Below, piece after piece: positions 24,440 to 37,725 of a DNA stretch of 64,000 nucleotides (its first letter is position 1; every line of letters begins with the position of its first letter). The notes below the pieces were generated by a model, which was given only the letters and a program-made list of their open reading frames with translations, searched no databases and had not been told where the DNA came from. This DNA comes from Coriaria nepalensis (Eukaryota; Streptophyta; Magnoliopsida; Cucurbitales; Coriariaceae). Where the stretch lies: positions 4,531,001 through 4,595,000 of the forward strand of contig CP114499.1 in NCBI GenBank assembly GCA_027186245.1. Direction: 5' to 3'. Position numbers and translations under genes: made by a program.

Positions 24440-25268
24440 TGGGTGTAGACTCGAATCCGTTCCCCATCACCATTAACGTAGTGGTCGCAGAGATTTGGCC
24501 ACTTATGCATCAACGAATGGAAATATCAAACTAAGATAGACGAGATTATACCTGGGTAAATAATCAAAATACTCTAATTAATTGCCCAAGACATTTCGTC
24601 CATTGGCATTACCGGAAGAATCTCTATCCTGATTATTAGGGGAACTGAGTTGAAACTTTTTACAATCAATTGGCCAACCCGATGGTCCAAAGTCAACTGA
24701 CCGAAAATAATAGCTCCTGGATGATTGTGCCTCCTCAGCTAACCATCACTATGGCAATGCCTAGAGCACCCGAAGTTTCCTAAGGAGAATTTTCATATAT
24801 GGAAATGACGTAAGCGTCAGGCTATTACAACTCAAGCGACCATAAAAGGGTCAGTCTCGAAACGGTCAGACTTACTGGAGACTCTCAACATTATTCTAAA
24901 TGAGCCTCCATCGCTCGACCAACCAATCTTCTAACCCTGTCAAAAAACCCACTACATGCACAAAGAATTGCCCAATATGAGGGCCGAACTAATGGATCCT
25001 CCTTCTGAGGACATAAGAAGGCAGTTTGATATCGGCACACTAGAAGCCATCCTTGATGAAGTTGATTTTGACTTCAAGGATGAGGAAGGCGAAATCGTAT
25101 GGCCAATCAACCTAGAAATCAATAACAAATAAGAAGTAATGATTGGAACGGTCCCATGCACCTCGATTGCAATGTGGTAATGTTGCATTCCTCTTTCCAA
25201 TCTCGGCTTGAACATGTAACCATCGAGGAAAGCCCAGAAGAAAACAACCAAGAGACGCTACTTAAGCT
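24440..25268 (+). pseudogene. Ty3/gypsy gag remnant, upstream of the solo LTR
   Basis: A polyprotein-like remnant without an intact frame. It directly abuts the solo LTR at 25269, and the protease region resumes on its other side, so it is assigned to the gag / gag-protease linker of the same gypsy element. Individual domains are not identifiable. Confidence 0.5.
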
Positions 25269-27269
25269 TGTTAAAAAACATATGCATACATGTAATAGAA
25301 TAAACACGTCAATATAAATATTTAAAATTTTATTTGAATCATATCCTAGCATGCATAATATCTATCCAAACCGATCAGACAAAAATTGTATTACATATAA
25401 TCTATTTTACAAAAAATACAGCAAATCTCATCATATTTAAATCAAGATTAAGGAACATGATTACCTTATCTTGTTGATTACATAACTCTTCTTATAAAGA
25501 TGGGGAGGCACTCACACGTTCGCTCTCTAATCGTCATCTACACAATTCATTTCGCACGATTAAATTTCTACTTAAAATCTCAACTAATGAGATAATAAGT
25601 TTGAAGAAAACAAATGAAAAAGACTTTTTTTTTCTTTATGATTTTCGGCCAAGGGTGCTAATGAGCAAGTCATCTTTTCAGCCAAGGCCTTAAGGTATAT
25701 TTATAGGCACAACTAGGTTATAGTTTCCTAATCCTATTAGGTTTTCTAGTTGCTTTAAAATTCTTATCACCTTAAGTTTCCTTTTATCTTAAAATTCTTA
25801 AAAGCTAAAATTGGGTCAAACTCATCCTTATATGGCCAGCCACTATAATGGGTATAAATCATGAATACTTAATCAACTCTTTGATTAATTTTGCCCACAA
25901 AAATTTAATTCATAATTTTTCCCATTAACCCTTTAATATCGGATTATTAATACAAATCTTTAGGACAAGTTTATAATTAAATAAAAGTTTTTATGTAACT
26001 TATTAATTTTTAATTAAATTAATGTAATACTTAATTATGTTAGCATAGCTGCATGACATTAAATTAACAAAATAATAATTATCATTTTGTCTTTATAGTC
26101 AAATTATAAGTTAAATTACCATTTTACCCCTAAAATGATTTTTGTTCGTTTTTCCTTTTTCTCTAGTAAAACTTTAACTTAATTATTATGAACCTTATGT
26201 GCGTGACCAATTAGGTTCTACATAATATCGACAGGAGAATTTCATAAACACCTATATGATTTTATTTAGTTTTAAATTAAATTTGTTTAATTTAAAATAA
26301 TATTTTGAATTAAACAGTTAACTTAATCATCTCATTATTAAATAACTTTAAACCTCCAAGTCAATATTGACTTCTAGTAAAGTGTCAAAACTATCCTGAA
26401 GATGAGGAGTACCATTTTCTGAAAGAACCTTTTTATGACCATTGTATACTTACAAGAACAATCCTTCTAATATCCTGATTCGTCTTAGAGTATGGTTTAA
26501 CTATTAAACTCAAATAAACAAATCATATATACTATTTTGTAAAGATTCCTTATTCAATAAAGTATATAATCCATAAGATCTTATTCCAAATATGGAAGAG
26601 ATAGATTCTTTTCGACCACTCATAATCCATCTCGCACAAGACTTCATACCCAACGGTTCCTCCTGTATTCACCTATGGTTAAGAATAATAGGAATGATGT
26701 CAAGGTATGAAGTATGATACTCAAGAAAACCATGGTGTCTCAGGTCAGAGGATCACATATAAAATATTCACTAGATAATTTTCATTAACAATCAGTATTA
26801 ATTACCATTAATAATTATCTAAGTGTCACATTCAGTGCCTTTAGTCTCTATTAAGCGCTCACACAATCATCATGGTGTTCTACTAACACCGCTAGTGAGA
26901 TCGGCCACCCTAATAATTAGGTGATGAACTACATAATTGTCTATCCGGATCAGTCGATGTCAATTCTTGAGATCCTATGACAATGAATAGTTTATATCTT
27001 AAGAGCTTTTAGAAACTCAAGTCTCTACTAGTATGATCTCTATCATGGTCGCCAGAGTACATAACTCAATATACTAGACTTTATTATGATATGTGTATAT
27101 ATAATATATAATATTAATTCCAATAAAAGCAATAATATGATAAATAGTAATTGACTTTCATTAATGATAATAAATAATGTCTTGCTAATAGCTGCATAAA
27201 GATAGTATCACATAAAGTATTTACTTCATTGGGTCAAAATCTAATTTCCTTGATGGGCATACACTTTCA
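25269..27269 (-). mobile_element. Solo LTR, 2001 bp, within a gypsy remnant
   Basis: The plus strand reads TGTTAAAAAACATATG at the left and ...GCATACACTTTCA at the right. On the minus strand it starts TGAAAGTGTATGCCC. The TATA-like CTATAAATATA lies on the minus strand at 25696-25706, supporting minus orientation. Flanking 5-mers are aagct (25264-25268) and gagct (27270-27274), four of five matching. Gag-linker sequence lies to the left and protease to the right in the same strand. No internal sequence remains. It is unrelated to LTR family A by eye. Confidence 0.8.
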
Positions 27270-28190
27270 GAGCTTCCATCAGCTCAAAAGACCAATGAAA
27301 CGATCACTTCTATAGAGGTGGCTACCCAGACTAATAGATATAAACAAGTCATCTTCGACAAACCACCAGCTCAGATGGCTTGTCACCTAAGGCCATTATA
27401 CGTCAAGGTTCACTTGGATGGGTTCCCACCAATCGAACCTTACTGGACAATGAGGCGGCAGTTAACACCTTGTCATCTAACATGATGCGCTCGATAAATC
27501 ATTTCAGAATTTGATTCTGACAAAGGTCACCATCGGTGATTTCGCTAGTGGAGTATCCCAAGTCAAAAATATTTTTCCTTTAGAGATGAGATGGGAAAAA
27601 AGATTGCACTAATTACCTTCTTCGTGGTGGACACTACAGTCTCTTACAACACCTTACTCAGACATGACTAGATCCACTGCAACTACTACATTCCCTCTTC
27701 ATTGCATTAGGCTTTATTATTCTAGAATATGGACAAAGTAGAGAGAGTTAAGGCAAAATTCCGTTTGTTTGCAACTATATCACACCTCGTATAAGATACC
27801 TTCTATGAATAATTCACCGGTCCCATCAAAGTGGTGAAGAAATAAGGTAAATTGATAGGAATCATTTCCACTTCATAGTGGGCGCCAACTGATGAAGAAT
27901 CAAACCAGTCTATTGAAAGATCATTGGCTATAGTGCCAATCCAACTAACTTAAATGGAGCCAATAGTCAAGGAAGTGCCGTGATGGGTCAATCCATATGA
28001 CCCGAGGCAACAACCGTTACAATTGCAGTGGAAAGAAAATTTATGGCATGGTTGCTGGAGGAATACCTTTGCAGCCAAATAGAAGAAGAACACATCAGCT
28101 TAACTATGAAAGAGTTGGATTTGGTACCCGCACAGTTAAATGATTTATGAGCATATATATATGATCATTTGTTAGAAATAAATTTAGGAT
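27270..28190 (+). pseudogene. Ty3/gypsy protease and pre-RT remnant
   Basis: The sequence reads HLRPLYVKVHLDGFP, then a frameshift to the retropepsin-like LLDNEAAVNTL (usual form L-V-D-x-G-A-A-V-N; the Gly is replaced here), then TKVTIGDFASG at about 27330-27560. Further on, LDLVPAQLNDL and LLEINLGSVENIQPIYI (about 28110-28220) match the segment that links protease to RT in plant gypsy elements. RT itself is absent. Several stops are present. Confidence 0.75.
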
Positions 28191-28231
28191 CGGTCGAGAA
28201 TATTCAACCGATTTATATTAAAAATAAAATT

Positions 28232-28272
28232 ATAAATAATAATAGTAATAATAATAATAATAATAATAATAG
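28232..28272. repeat. (AAT)n microsatellite
   Basis: A run of AAT triplets with one GT interruption, after the truncated gypsy segment. Confidence 0.9.
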
Positions 28273-28289
28273 AGAAATATAATTTCAAA

Positions 28290-30250
28290 CGAGTGATGCA
28301 GAAGTCTTGGCCGAAAATAACTTGGAAGATATGTCGATTTTTGGCCAACATTCCCTCTCATGAGTTTCTTGGCCGAAAATTACCATATGAGAACACTTAT
28401 CATTTCGCCCAATAAGATGTTTTTCATTTAAAGATTGGTTGATTCATCTCAAGTTCAGCCGAAATATCACATAATCTTTAGAGGATATGTTCACGAAAGA
28501 AAATCTCACTAAAAGATCATGAGTTCTTTTGGATTTTCTTTAGATTTTCCAACCAATGAAAACTCAAAATTTTTTAATATTTTAGTCAATTAGCTGAGAT
28601 TTTTTAAAGATGAATAAATCACTTTATTATTTTCCGATCGACTGAAATTATGAAAATTATAGAAAAATTATTATTTTTGGCCACATTGGCCGAAAAAGAA
28701 AAATAATGTGTCGTGATCATTCATATTCCTCATTATCTTTAACTTATTAAGAAAGATTAAAGGGACATTTGTTGATGTTAGAATTTTCTGGACATGTGAC
28801 AAAAGGTGATTAGTTCAAAATTTGAAATAAATTCAAATCATTAGTGATAATTAAACTGGCCGATTAAAACCAAATTAAATGACCTATTAAATATAAGTTT
28901 TGGTCAAATAATAATCAAATTTGGCCGAACATAAAGCATTTGACTTAGTCAAAATTTGGCCAAGGATATTTTCCCCTAAAGAGTTAAAATATCATGAAGA
29001 TTGATGAGGTGACATGAAAGCCAATCGTAGATCGCTTACACAAGGATTGCTCAAGGTTCAATCTCGATCGTTAGGAGAAAAGATGAATCTAATCCCATAA
29101 CATGAAGATTTCAGCCGAAACGACACCAAAGCATGTTAGAATCGGCTAAATATAGTGGGAAATTTAGCCAAGCCTATAAGGGGTCAAATGTGGAATCAAT
29201 GTTTTCCAAAAGGTGGTCAAAAATTCTTTTTTCAACCCATTTTCGCCCAAGGTAAGAAGTTGACTAAATTTTGCGCATAAAGTAACCATTCGACTGAAAG
29301 TCACTTGAGAGACATCAATTTCGACTGAAAATGGAGAGAGTAATAAAGCTTTTTGAATGAGATGAGAGAGAAAGTGAAGGTTTTGACCGAAAAGTTACTT
29401 GATAAAAAAAATTGAACCACTTTTCCCTTAAAAGTAGAGATTCATTTGACTTATTCTCAACCAAGAGAGAGAGATCACCGAATTCAAGAAAATTGGGAGA
29501 AAATGGTTGAGATGAACCTCGACCTCATAGTAACCAAGTTCGGTGGAAAAGTTGAGTCAAAATCTCCTCTAAAATAGATAGATGTGGCTCACAAAGTGGG
29601 AGTGGTTTCTAAAAATGAGGGAGTGGGGTTCGACTTCAAGTTTATTATGAGAATACCACTATGAATGGACCTATAAACAGTAGCCTTAGTGGAAAGCAAA
29701 ATCATTCATTCGAGCACCAATAAACACACAACAATCAAACACAATGCTCTGACAGTTTATTCTTTTTGGTTCGCAATACTATACTTATTCTTTTTCATTT
29801 TCTATGGGAAGTACGTCTTTTTTCCTTCAATCCATTCTTATGAATGTTATTAAGCCATTAGGTTTTTACCTAAGTGAAGGTCTCGATTTGTATTTACAAA
29901 CAAGATGTTGGTTTTCTACCTCTGATCTTCACACTTCTTTAAATTTCATCTTGTTTATTTATGTTATTATTATTATATCTAAGTTAGATTTAATTTCCTA
30001 TCTTAGTCTAATTTTAATTTTAATCATTGTCTTAGTGTAATCTTTAAATTTATTATCATTTAACATTTAAAGTCCTTCACTTTATCTAGTGTTATTAATT
30101 AAACTCTTTTGTCAATAGAATTCACTCTAAATTTCTAGCACGCTCATTCAGTTATTTCATCTATTTGCATTTATTATTAGCCAGACATATATTACCGTAC
30201 AATTCTTGAAGCTAAAATGGATTGTGTGGTGACAGAGTTTCCCGATGTCA
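28290..30250 (+). repeat. Unclassified repeat with dispersed GGCCGAA motif (LTR-like)
   Basis: About 2 kb carrying many TTGGCCGAA / CAGCCGAAA / GACCGAAA words (for example near 28308, 28370, 28688, 28920, 29110, 29384). A TATA-like CCTATAAACAG occurs near 29670, and a possible primer-binding-site-like TGGTGACAGAG at about 30228. The layout suggests an LTR (U3, R, U5) of an unplaced element in plus orientation, but no partner LTR or target duplication was found. Short ORFs here are not convincing. Confidence 0.4.
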
Positions 30251-30364
30251 ACAGAAGCAAATACATCACTTCATCCACATGCTACAACAAAATAAAAATA
30301 TAGTCATTTTTAAAACAATATATAATATATTATATTGAAATTATTTACTTAGATTGAATGTTTA

Positions 30365-32640
30365 CGAAGCTATTCAGCCATCACGATCTTGTCAATGTTA
30401 AGTTGAAAAAATTCCTTGTCGTGCTTCGTACCATCAAACCCTACAACTGTCGTACTATTTAGAAACAAATAATGAATATAGTTAGCCATTGTATTTAGAA
30501 AACAAAAACAAAAGAAACTTTGGATTAAGTACAAAACAATACTTATTTCTCTATCTTGCTCTCTAACCACTTCTTTAAAGCAAGCATAGTTTCTGGATTT
30601 AAGGGAGGAGTAGATTCACCGTCACTATCTTTGTCTTCTTGTACCCCCACTTATAAGTTAGGTTTATAAAAGGAAAAGTGACAACCGAAGCACGCTTCTT
30701 TATCATTGCACCCCATATGCACTCAAAGACACTCAGAGTCACATAACTATCCTCAGAGTTACCACCCTCATCCTCCTTTTCAGTTAGAAGTGGTGGTTGA
30801 GTAGGGATCTCAGTAACAAGAATCTTAATAGCTGAGGAATGTGGAGGTGGTGTAGGGATCTTAGCCTCAAGAATCTGAGCAATAGTCTCCTTAGCAACAG
30901 TCTCCTCAATAGTAGGCTTCTTAGCACTAGTCTTCTCAGCAGCTGAGAAAAGTGGAGGTGAATTTTCCCGTTATCGTAGCGCCAGTATAGGTAAGAGAGG
31001 AATGGAAAATTATGAATACTCCTGATCACCTCTCTCGCTTACTCACTCATGTTCTCCTCCGCGTTCTCCATCGTGTTCTCCGTCGTGTTATCCTTTATAT
31101 TCTCTCCACCCCTACCTTTTTCATCCCCCCTTTCATTGATGTAATGGTTTTGTCTAGCCCATCCAACCTACTGTTAATCTTATTTACCTCCACCCCCAAC
31201 CCTATCAGAAGAGACTTAATCCTCAACATTCACTCAATCCCAATCCCTAAAGGAACTTCCCCATCCCATCCATCTCTAATTGTTCTCTTAACTTTCAAGT
31301 ATTTTTTTTTACCTTCTTTTCCTCCTCGTTCTTCTATTGCTACTACTACTACTTCTTCTTTTACTTCTTCTTCGGCCTTTAATAACTTAGTGTTCAAATG
31401 GTCTACAATCTCATCTTCCTCCTAATTAGGAAAAAGGCTCCAGTGTCGTTATATGATGTTGAGCTTCTTCTTCCTTCCATAGTTTTAGGATTCCTAGTAC
31501 GATGATTTGTATTAAATAAAAATTATAGTTAGTTATATATAATTGCAACAGACTAATAACAATTAATAAACTAAATGTTTGATAAAACACTGACAACCAT
31601 TTTTCTTGTCCAACTCTCAATATCCTTGTAAGATACAGATGGCTTCATAGAGGACTAGTTCAAAATAAGAGGCATGCAATTCTTATGCACCTTCACTCTA
31701 ACATTCTTTCCAAGCTTAGGAATGGCTTTGTAAGCCCATACCTATATTGAATGAATAACCATAAATCAATCAATCTTATATCAAAATCAAAATCAATAAG
31801 AAATTACATAATAAATAAAACTTAAGAAGTAGAAAGTTTAACCTGCAAACTAATCAGGCACCCATATAAGGAGTAGGTTTCTAGTTTCTTGTTATCTATT
31901 TTATGTCTCAAGGCATCCATTGATATCCTTTATCATAGATTTTATGGTCTCCTCAAACACGATTCTGCCCCAAGGATACTCATTGAACCGCTTCAGATTG
32001 TGTGTGTGCTGTTGATAATGTACTTGGACAGATTGTTCTCTTCACTTTCCGACCTAATAAAATTACCTCAATGAAGTAGGCAACCACTATCTTCATAATA
32101 TCGCCATCTTCTTCACTACATTCTTCGTTGAAAAGCCTCGCATACTCAGCGGTCCTAACCAAGTTCCCATCTAGGTACTTTTTCAATAATTAGCTGTCTT
32201 TTTTATATGGTCAGTGACTTCCTCACTCAAATACTAATGAAATTTGAGCCTTGCCACCAAAGCACACTCTCTAAGACTGAAATGGAGAGGCTTGTTGTTG
32301 ACCAGAAATCACATCTCATACTTCTTTTTTGTCGCGGTTTGATAAAGAATGAAAAAAATTCAATTCTTAATAAGATTTTTTTAGAGGAATATTAATGTGG
32401 AGGAAGTGCTCCATGTATCTCCCCCTAAATGTATCCAACTGACTTGGGGTGAGCGTTTTCTTTATGTCCTTCACAACCATACTTATACTGGATATCACGA
32501 ATGTATGGATGTGGAAATGATTCTCCTCATTGATGATGGGTCTAAGACCATGGATTTTATCTTAGTCTTTGATTACATGCCGACTTCTGCTTACAGGTTT
32601 TACCCCTTGAAAAGAAAAAAAAAATAAGAACAACAAGATT
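30365..32640 (-). pseudogene. DUF1985 / Ulp1-type protein pseudogene (MULE cargo)
   Basis: Minus-strand pieces match the plant DUF1985 domain: SQLDTFRGRYMEHFL (about 32420-32465), KKYLDGNLVRTAEYARLF and DIMKIVVAYFIEVILLGRK (about 32040-32185). These are followed by YPWGRIVFEETIKSM (about 31935-31980) and VWAYKAIPKLGKNVR (about 31690-31740). A glutamate/lysine-rich, coiled-coil-like region follows (31.0-31.45 kb), then an acidic, proline-containing linker (about 30.66-30.95 kb). DUF1985 proteins of this kind usually end in an Ulp1/SENP cysteine-protease domain and travel in Mutator-like elements. I do not see a convincing His-Asp-Cys protease core here, so it may be deleted. Several stops and frameshifts are present. 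Confidence 0.65.
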
Positions 32641-33300
32641 AATATACACTATTAAACTCACCTGATGGATAACTCGACATTATATTTGACCATAGATCCA
32701 TTGAGATCTCATGATATGGACTGATCGAATCTCTAATATCATGTCGAGTTATGAATCAAGCGGAAAAAGAAAAGTATTTTTCCACCACACTCGATGGGTC
32801 AGCTAACAGTTATCTTGATGGCTAGATGTCTTAGTACCATTCGAGTGATCCTTCGAGTGGAATAAGAAAATGTTTTGCCAACCCAGCTCCATTTCTCACT
32901 TGAGAATGTATTTTGAAATTGAACCATCGACATAATTGTCACCTAATTGTTCGATATGTAACATCGTGTCAAGTGACCTATCAAGTGTGGTGGACAGAGA
33001 ATTTTCTATTTCCACTCGATAAGATTTCAGAGATTCAATCCATCTAGTGAATATGACCTCGATTGGTTTTTTCCTAGCTTGATGGTTTGAGTATACAATC
33101 GAGCCGTGGAGGGATGCAATAAACACACAAATCTGCTTGATGGGAAACCCGAGCAGAAGAGTGTATGTTTATTGCCTCGTTCGATGGCTCGATTGTAATT
33201 TTAGAGGTATCGAGCAAGAGAGTTTTGAAAAAACACACTCTCGAAGACTCAATAAACACCCCCCTCAATTTGTTGAGCTGAATAATTTTTTCACTCAATC
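32640..33300 (-). repeat. TCGAT/TCGAG-rich region next to the Ulp1-type pseudogene
   Basis: It contains many CTCGAT, ATCGAG, TCGAGTG and GATGG words in both orientations (for example near 32760, 32845, 33015, 33060, 33100, 33180), the same word family as 20870-21350 and 23880-24175. Likely subterminal MULE sequence. The following bases to about 33700 read on the minus strand as a basic, lysine-rich leader and could be the N-terminal exon of the Ulp1-type gene. Confidence 0.5.
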
Positions 33301-34090
33301 CTAGTTCAAAATCATAAAATCCAAAACAAAATATTATAATCTCCTAATTATATAATATTTTCAACTTAGGTTGACCCATTTTCAAAGAAAAATGATAGAA
33401 AAACCCTAATTTAAGGGTAACATACCTTTCGCCATCTTTCTTGCTTTTGCGCCACTGATTCCAGTGACAAGTTCTTCGACCTTGTGCTTCTTATAGTCTC
33501 AGGTTTCTTTGGCGCCACCGACCTCGTCTGTTTGGTTTTTCAGGTTTGGATGACGGCATTTGTTCTTCATCATTTCTCTCTTTTTTTTTTTTTTTTTGAA
33601 ATCAAAGTTTTGGAATTTTTGAAGCCATTAAATTGGAATGGAATTAAAGAAGAAGACGACGGTGAAGGAATGAGGAATGAAGAATGAAGACGATGAAGAA
33701 TAAAGAAGATGGAATGCATTCGGGATGGGTTCGAGGAAGAAGACATTGAAAAGTAGAAAATTGTTTGGTGATGAAAGTAAAAGTTGAATTTGTTCTTTTT
33801 TAAGTTAACTATAAATATATATAAGTAATTATATCTATTTTTAAAAAATAAATAACTATAAAGACATATAAATAACTTTATATATAAGAAAAAAACTACT
33901 TAATTTTCAATTTTTAAATTTAAGCTATTTATTAAGTAAAATTTTTTAAGATGGACAGTTTTATAAATCCTTTATTCTTTATTTATTTATTTTAGGTAAT
34001 ACTAAATAGAAATTCTAAAAGAGGAAAGATTTGTTTCGCTCCATCACAGTCCATAAGATATGTAATGCAGTCATGATAGATATGCCCATC
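33301..34090. other. Intergenic, AT-rich; GAAGA-rich patch
   Basis: No supported gene. 33640-33730 is GAAGA-rich. Sequence to 34020 is AT-rich low complexity. Confidence 0.5.
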
Positions 34091-34120
34091 ACGTCACGTC
34101 ACGTCACGTCACGTCACGTC
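34091..34120. promoter_or_regulatory. Six tandem ACGTC pentamers
   Basis: Six perfect ACGTC copies preceded by C, giving overlapping CACGTC, TGACGT (opposite strand) and ACGT cores, the core recognised by plant bZIP factors. The array lies about 1.1 kb upstream of the response-regulator ATG. Regulatory function is inferred only; it may be just a microsatellite. Confidence 0.4.
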
Positions 34121-34451
34121 ATCTCCATCAGCAAAACCTCAAATAAATTGAGAATTGAATAAGTTGCCATATCAATGATTATTAGACCTCCATTAAAATT
34201 GAATGGATCTAAAATTAATTTAAGAAATTGTCAAAGACAGTAAAATTAATTGGATTGCTATAAGAAATGGATGGATGGGAAGCAAACTTGGAAAGGGCAT
34301 CAAAAGAAATTGGTCCGGCTCTGTTTTTAGTAACACAAGACAACACAACCCCATCCGACTAGACGTCCTCAAGATACGGTAAGCATCAATTTTATTTTCT
34401 TTTTCTTTTTTTAAAATAATTTTATAATTTATTTATAAATAATTAAGAAAA

Positions 34452-34452
<1 letters not shown>

Positions 34453-34485
<33 letters not shown>

Positions 34486-34511
34486 TATTATTATTATTAT
34501 TATTATTATTA
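34453..34511. repeat. (AAT)n-(ATT)n palindrome
   Basis: A run of AAT triplets turns directly into ATT triplets (centre near 34483), making a nearly perfect ~59-bp inverted repeat able to form a hairpin or cruciform. Confidence 0.9.
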
Positions 34512-34765
34512 AGAAAAAAAAGTATACAACCTGATGAAAATGATAGGAATTCAATATTATTATTTTAAATAAATAAATATTTTTTAAATAAATAAATATT
34601 TTTTAAATAGAAGGCTGTACCAATCACTTACGTTGTCTGTATCTCTTGTGCTGATTTTACTGGGTCCCTCCCACCTTCCCTTCATTTCTTTTATTTCTTC
34701 CATTTAAATCTTTCTATTTTCACATTTTTAGCATTTCTCTTTCTATCTCTCTCTTGCCACCTTGC

Positions 34766-34885
34766 ATAAATATATATATATATATATATATATGTAAATA
34801 AAACCCAACCCACTTATCAATTGTTACATACTTGATACAAAATATCCTTTCTATGATTTGTTTTGGTTTATTTTATTCATTTCTC

Positions 34886-34918
<33 letters not shown>
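34766..34918 (+). promoter_or_regulatory. Core promoter / leader region of the response regulator
   Basis: CATAAATATATATATA (from about 34764) gives TATA-like sequence within a (TA)n run. An (ATT)n microsatellite lies at 34886-34918. Start of transcription is not visible; the leader to the ATG at 35218 would be about 400 bases. Confidence 0.4.
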
Positions 34919-35217
34919 CATTATTCAATTTGATTTTTCATTGCTTACCTTGCAATTCAAAATATCAACTTGGGGGAAATTTTGGAAGATTTGGGTGAGG
35001 AAATCTGGTCAGATCTTGCTTTGTGGGATCTGGATTTGTGGTGGGTCTCTTTCTCTCTGTCTGATCTTATTATTTCTACACCAAAAAGAAAAGCTCTTCT
35101 TTCACCTCTCAACGAACAACCCACGTACATTTATTCTCCCCCCTCACCCTCTCCCTCTCCCTCTTCTGGGTTTCTTTTTCCCATTTGCTTTGATCTGGGC
35201 TTTTATTTCTCTGCAAA

Positions 35218-36540
<1,323 letters not shown>

Positions 36541-37590
36541 CTTCCATGACATCTTATGTTATCAATTTTTTTTCCCGTTTATTTTGAAATCCTGGTATCT
36601 TTTCTTACTGGTATCTTTTCTTAAAAAGGAAAAGAAAGAAGAACACCCCCCCCCCCCCCTCAAATCCGACATGTCGATTGTTTTGCCTGCTTTGTCTGAG
36701 TGTTCCGAAGTCCAAACTCCTGGCCCATCTACTTCAGAAGTCCATTTGAAATGTGCTAAGCCCAGCCCATGTTCTCTATTGAATAATGATGATTAAAAGG
36801 GAAAATTTTATAATTACCCTTTATTAGAAGGATTAAGCCATTAAGGTATTACATTATTGATAATTTATCAAAAAATATGTAAAAGTCAGTTATATATGAT
36901 ATTTTATTTTCTTTAACTAATCACATATTTGACTAATTAATTTTCAATTAATATGAACTAATTTTATAATTATTTTTTTCATTTATCATACTAATTTATC
37001 ATTTTTTTAATATTATTTTTCATAATTATAATATGAAAAATGTGAGGTGACCATTGTTAAAATATTATGCGTGCACGAGTCAATGTCAATTGCAATCAAA
37101 TGTCACAATTTTCTAATTTTCTTGCAACGATGAAAAAGGGTTGATGTTTTGTCAAAAAGAAATTTCATTTTTTTTTTATTTAAAAAATAATAATAATAAA
37201 TTAATTTAAATTAATTTTATGAAATTGAAGTTTAATTTAGAACTAATTGAAATTTTTAATTAAGAGTCAAAATTCCTTATAATAAAGTTGGATAATGTTT
37301 GTTGACAATATTCATATTTTCTTATACAAATTATTAAATAATTAAAATATTAATAGAAAAGCATTTCTTGTTAAAGAATGTTAAAAAGTCTTGGTAGACG
37401 GTCCAATCCGCGCATCACGGATTCAGTCCGGAACCGAGAGTTGGGTAAGAATCTGGTCCCATTTCACCCGGTCCCACTCTTCCTATACATCCACGTGTCA
37501 CCAGCCCACTCTTTTGCACAATCACGACAAAACTCAGAAAGTTAATATAAGGGAAAAGGAAACAGCACCGAAATTACTCTTGTACCCCTC
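36541..37590. other. Intergenic spacer
   Basis: 3' flank of the response regulator with a C13 homopolymer near 36647-36659, then AT-rich DNA without coding signals. Confidence 0.5.
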
Positions 37591-37639
37591 CCGAAACAAA
37601 CCAGATTCCCACCACCGTCAAAAAGCAAAAACCGATTTG

Positions 37640-37725
37640 TCATCTCTCCCTTCTCTCTCTCTCTCCAAAAACTATTATCGCCGGCGAAGCTCCCTAATTT
37701 TCTGGGAAAAAGTTATTGGGTTCAG
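37640..37725 (+). other. Probable 5' UTR exon of the PF09713 gene
   Basis: A (CT)n leader (37652-37667) ends in TTGGGTTCAG|GTAAGC, a good splice donor at 37726. An acceptor probably lies upstream of the ATG at 38506. The exact transcription start and acceptor are not resolved. Confidence 0.5.

Noticed and set aside
30784..31425. ORFs with Leu/Arg-rich repeats and Ser/Thr-rich repeats
   Set aside because: Off-frame readings of the low-complexity linker of the DUF1985-type pseudogene.
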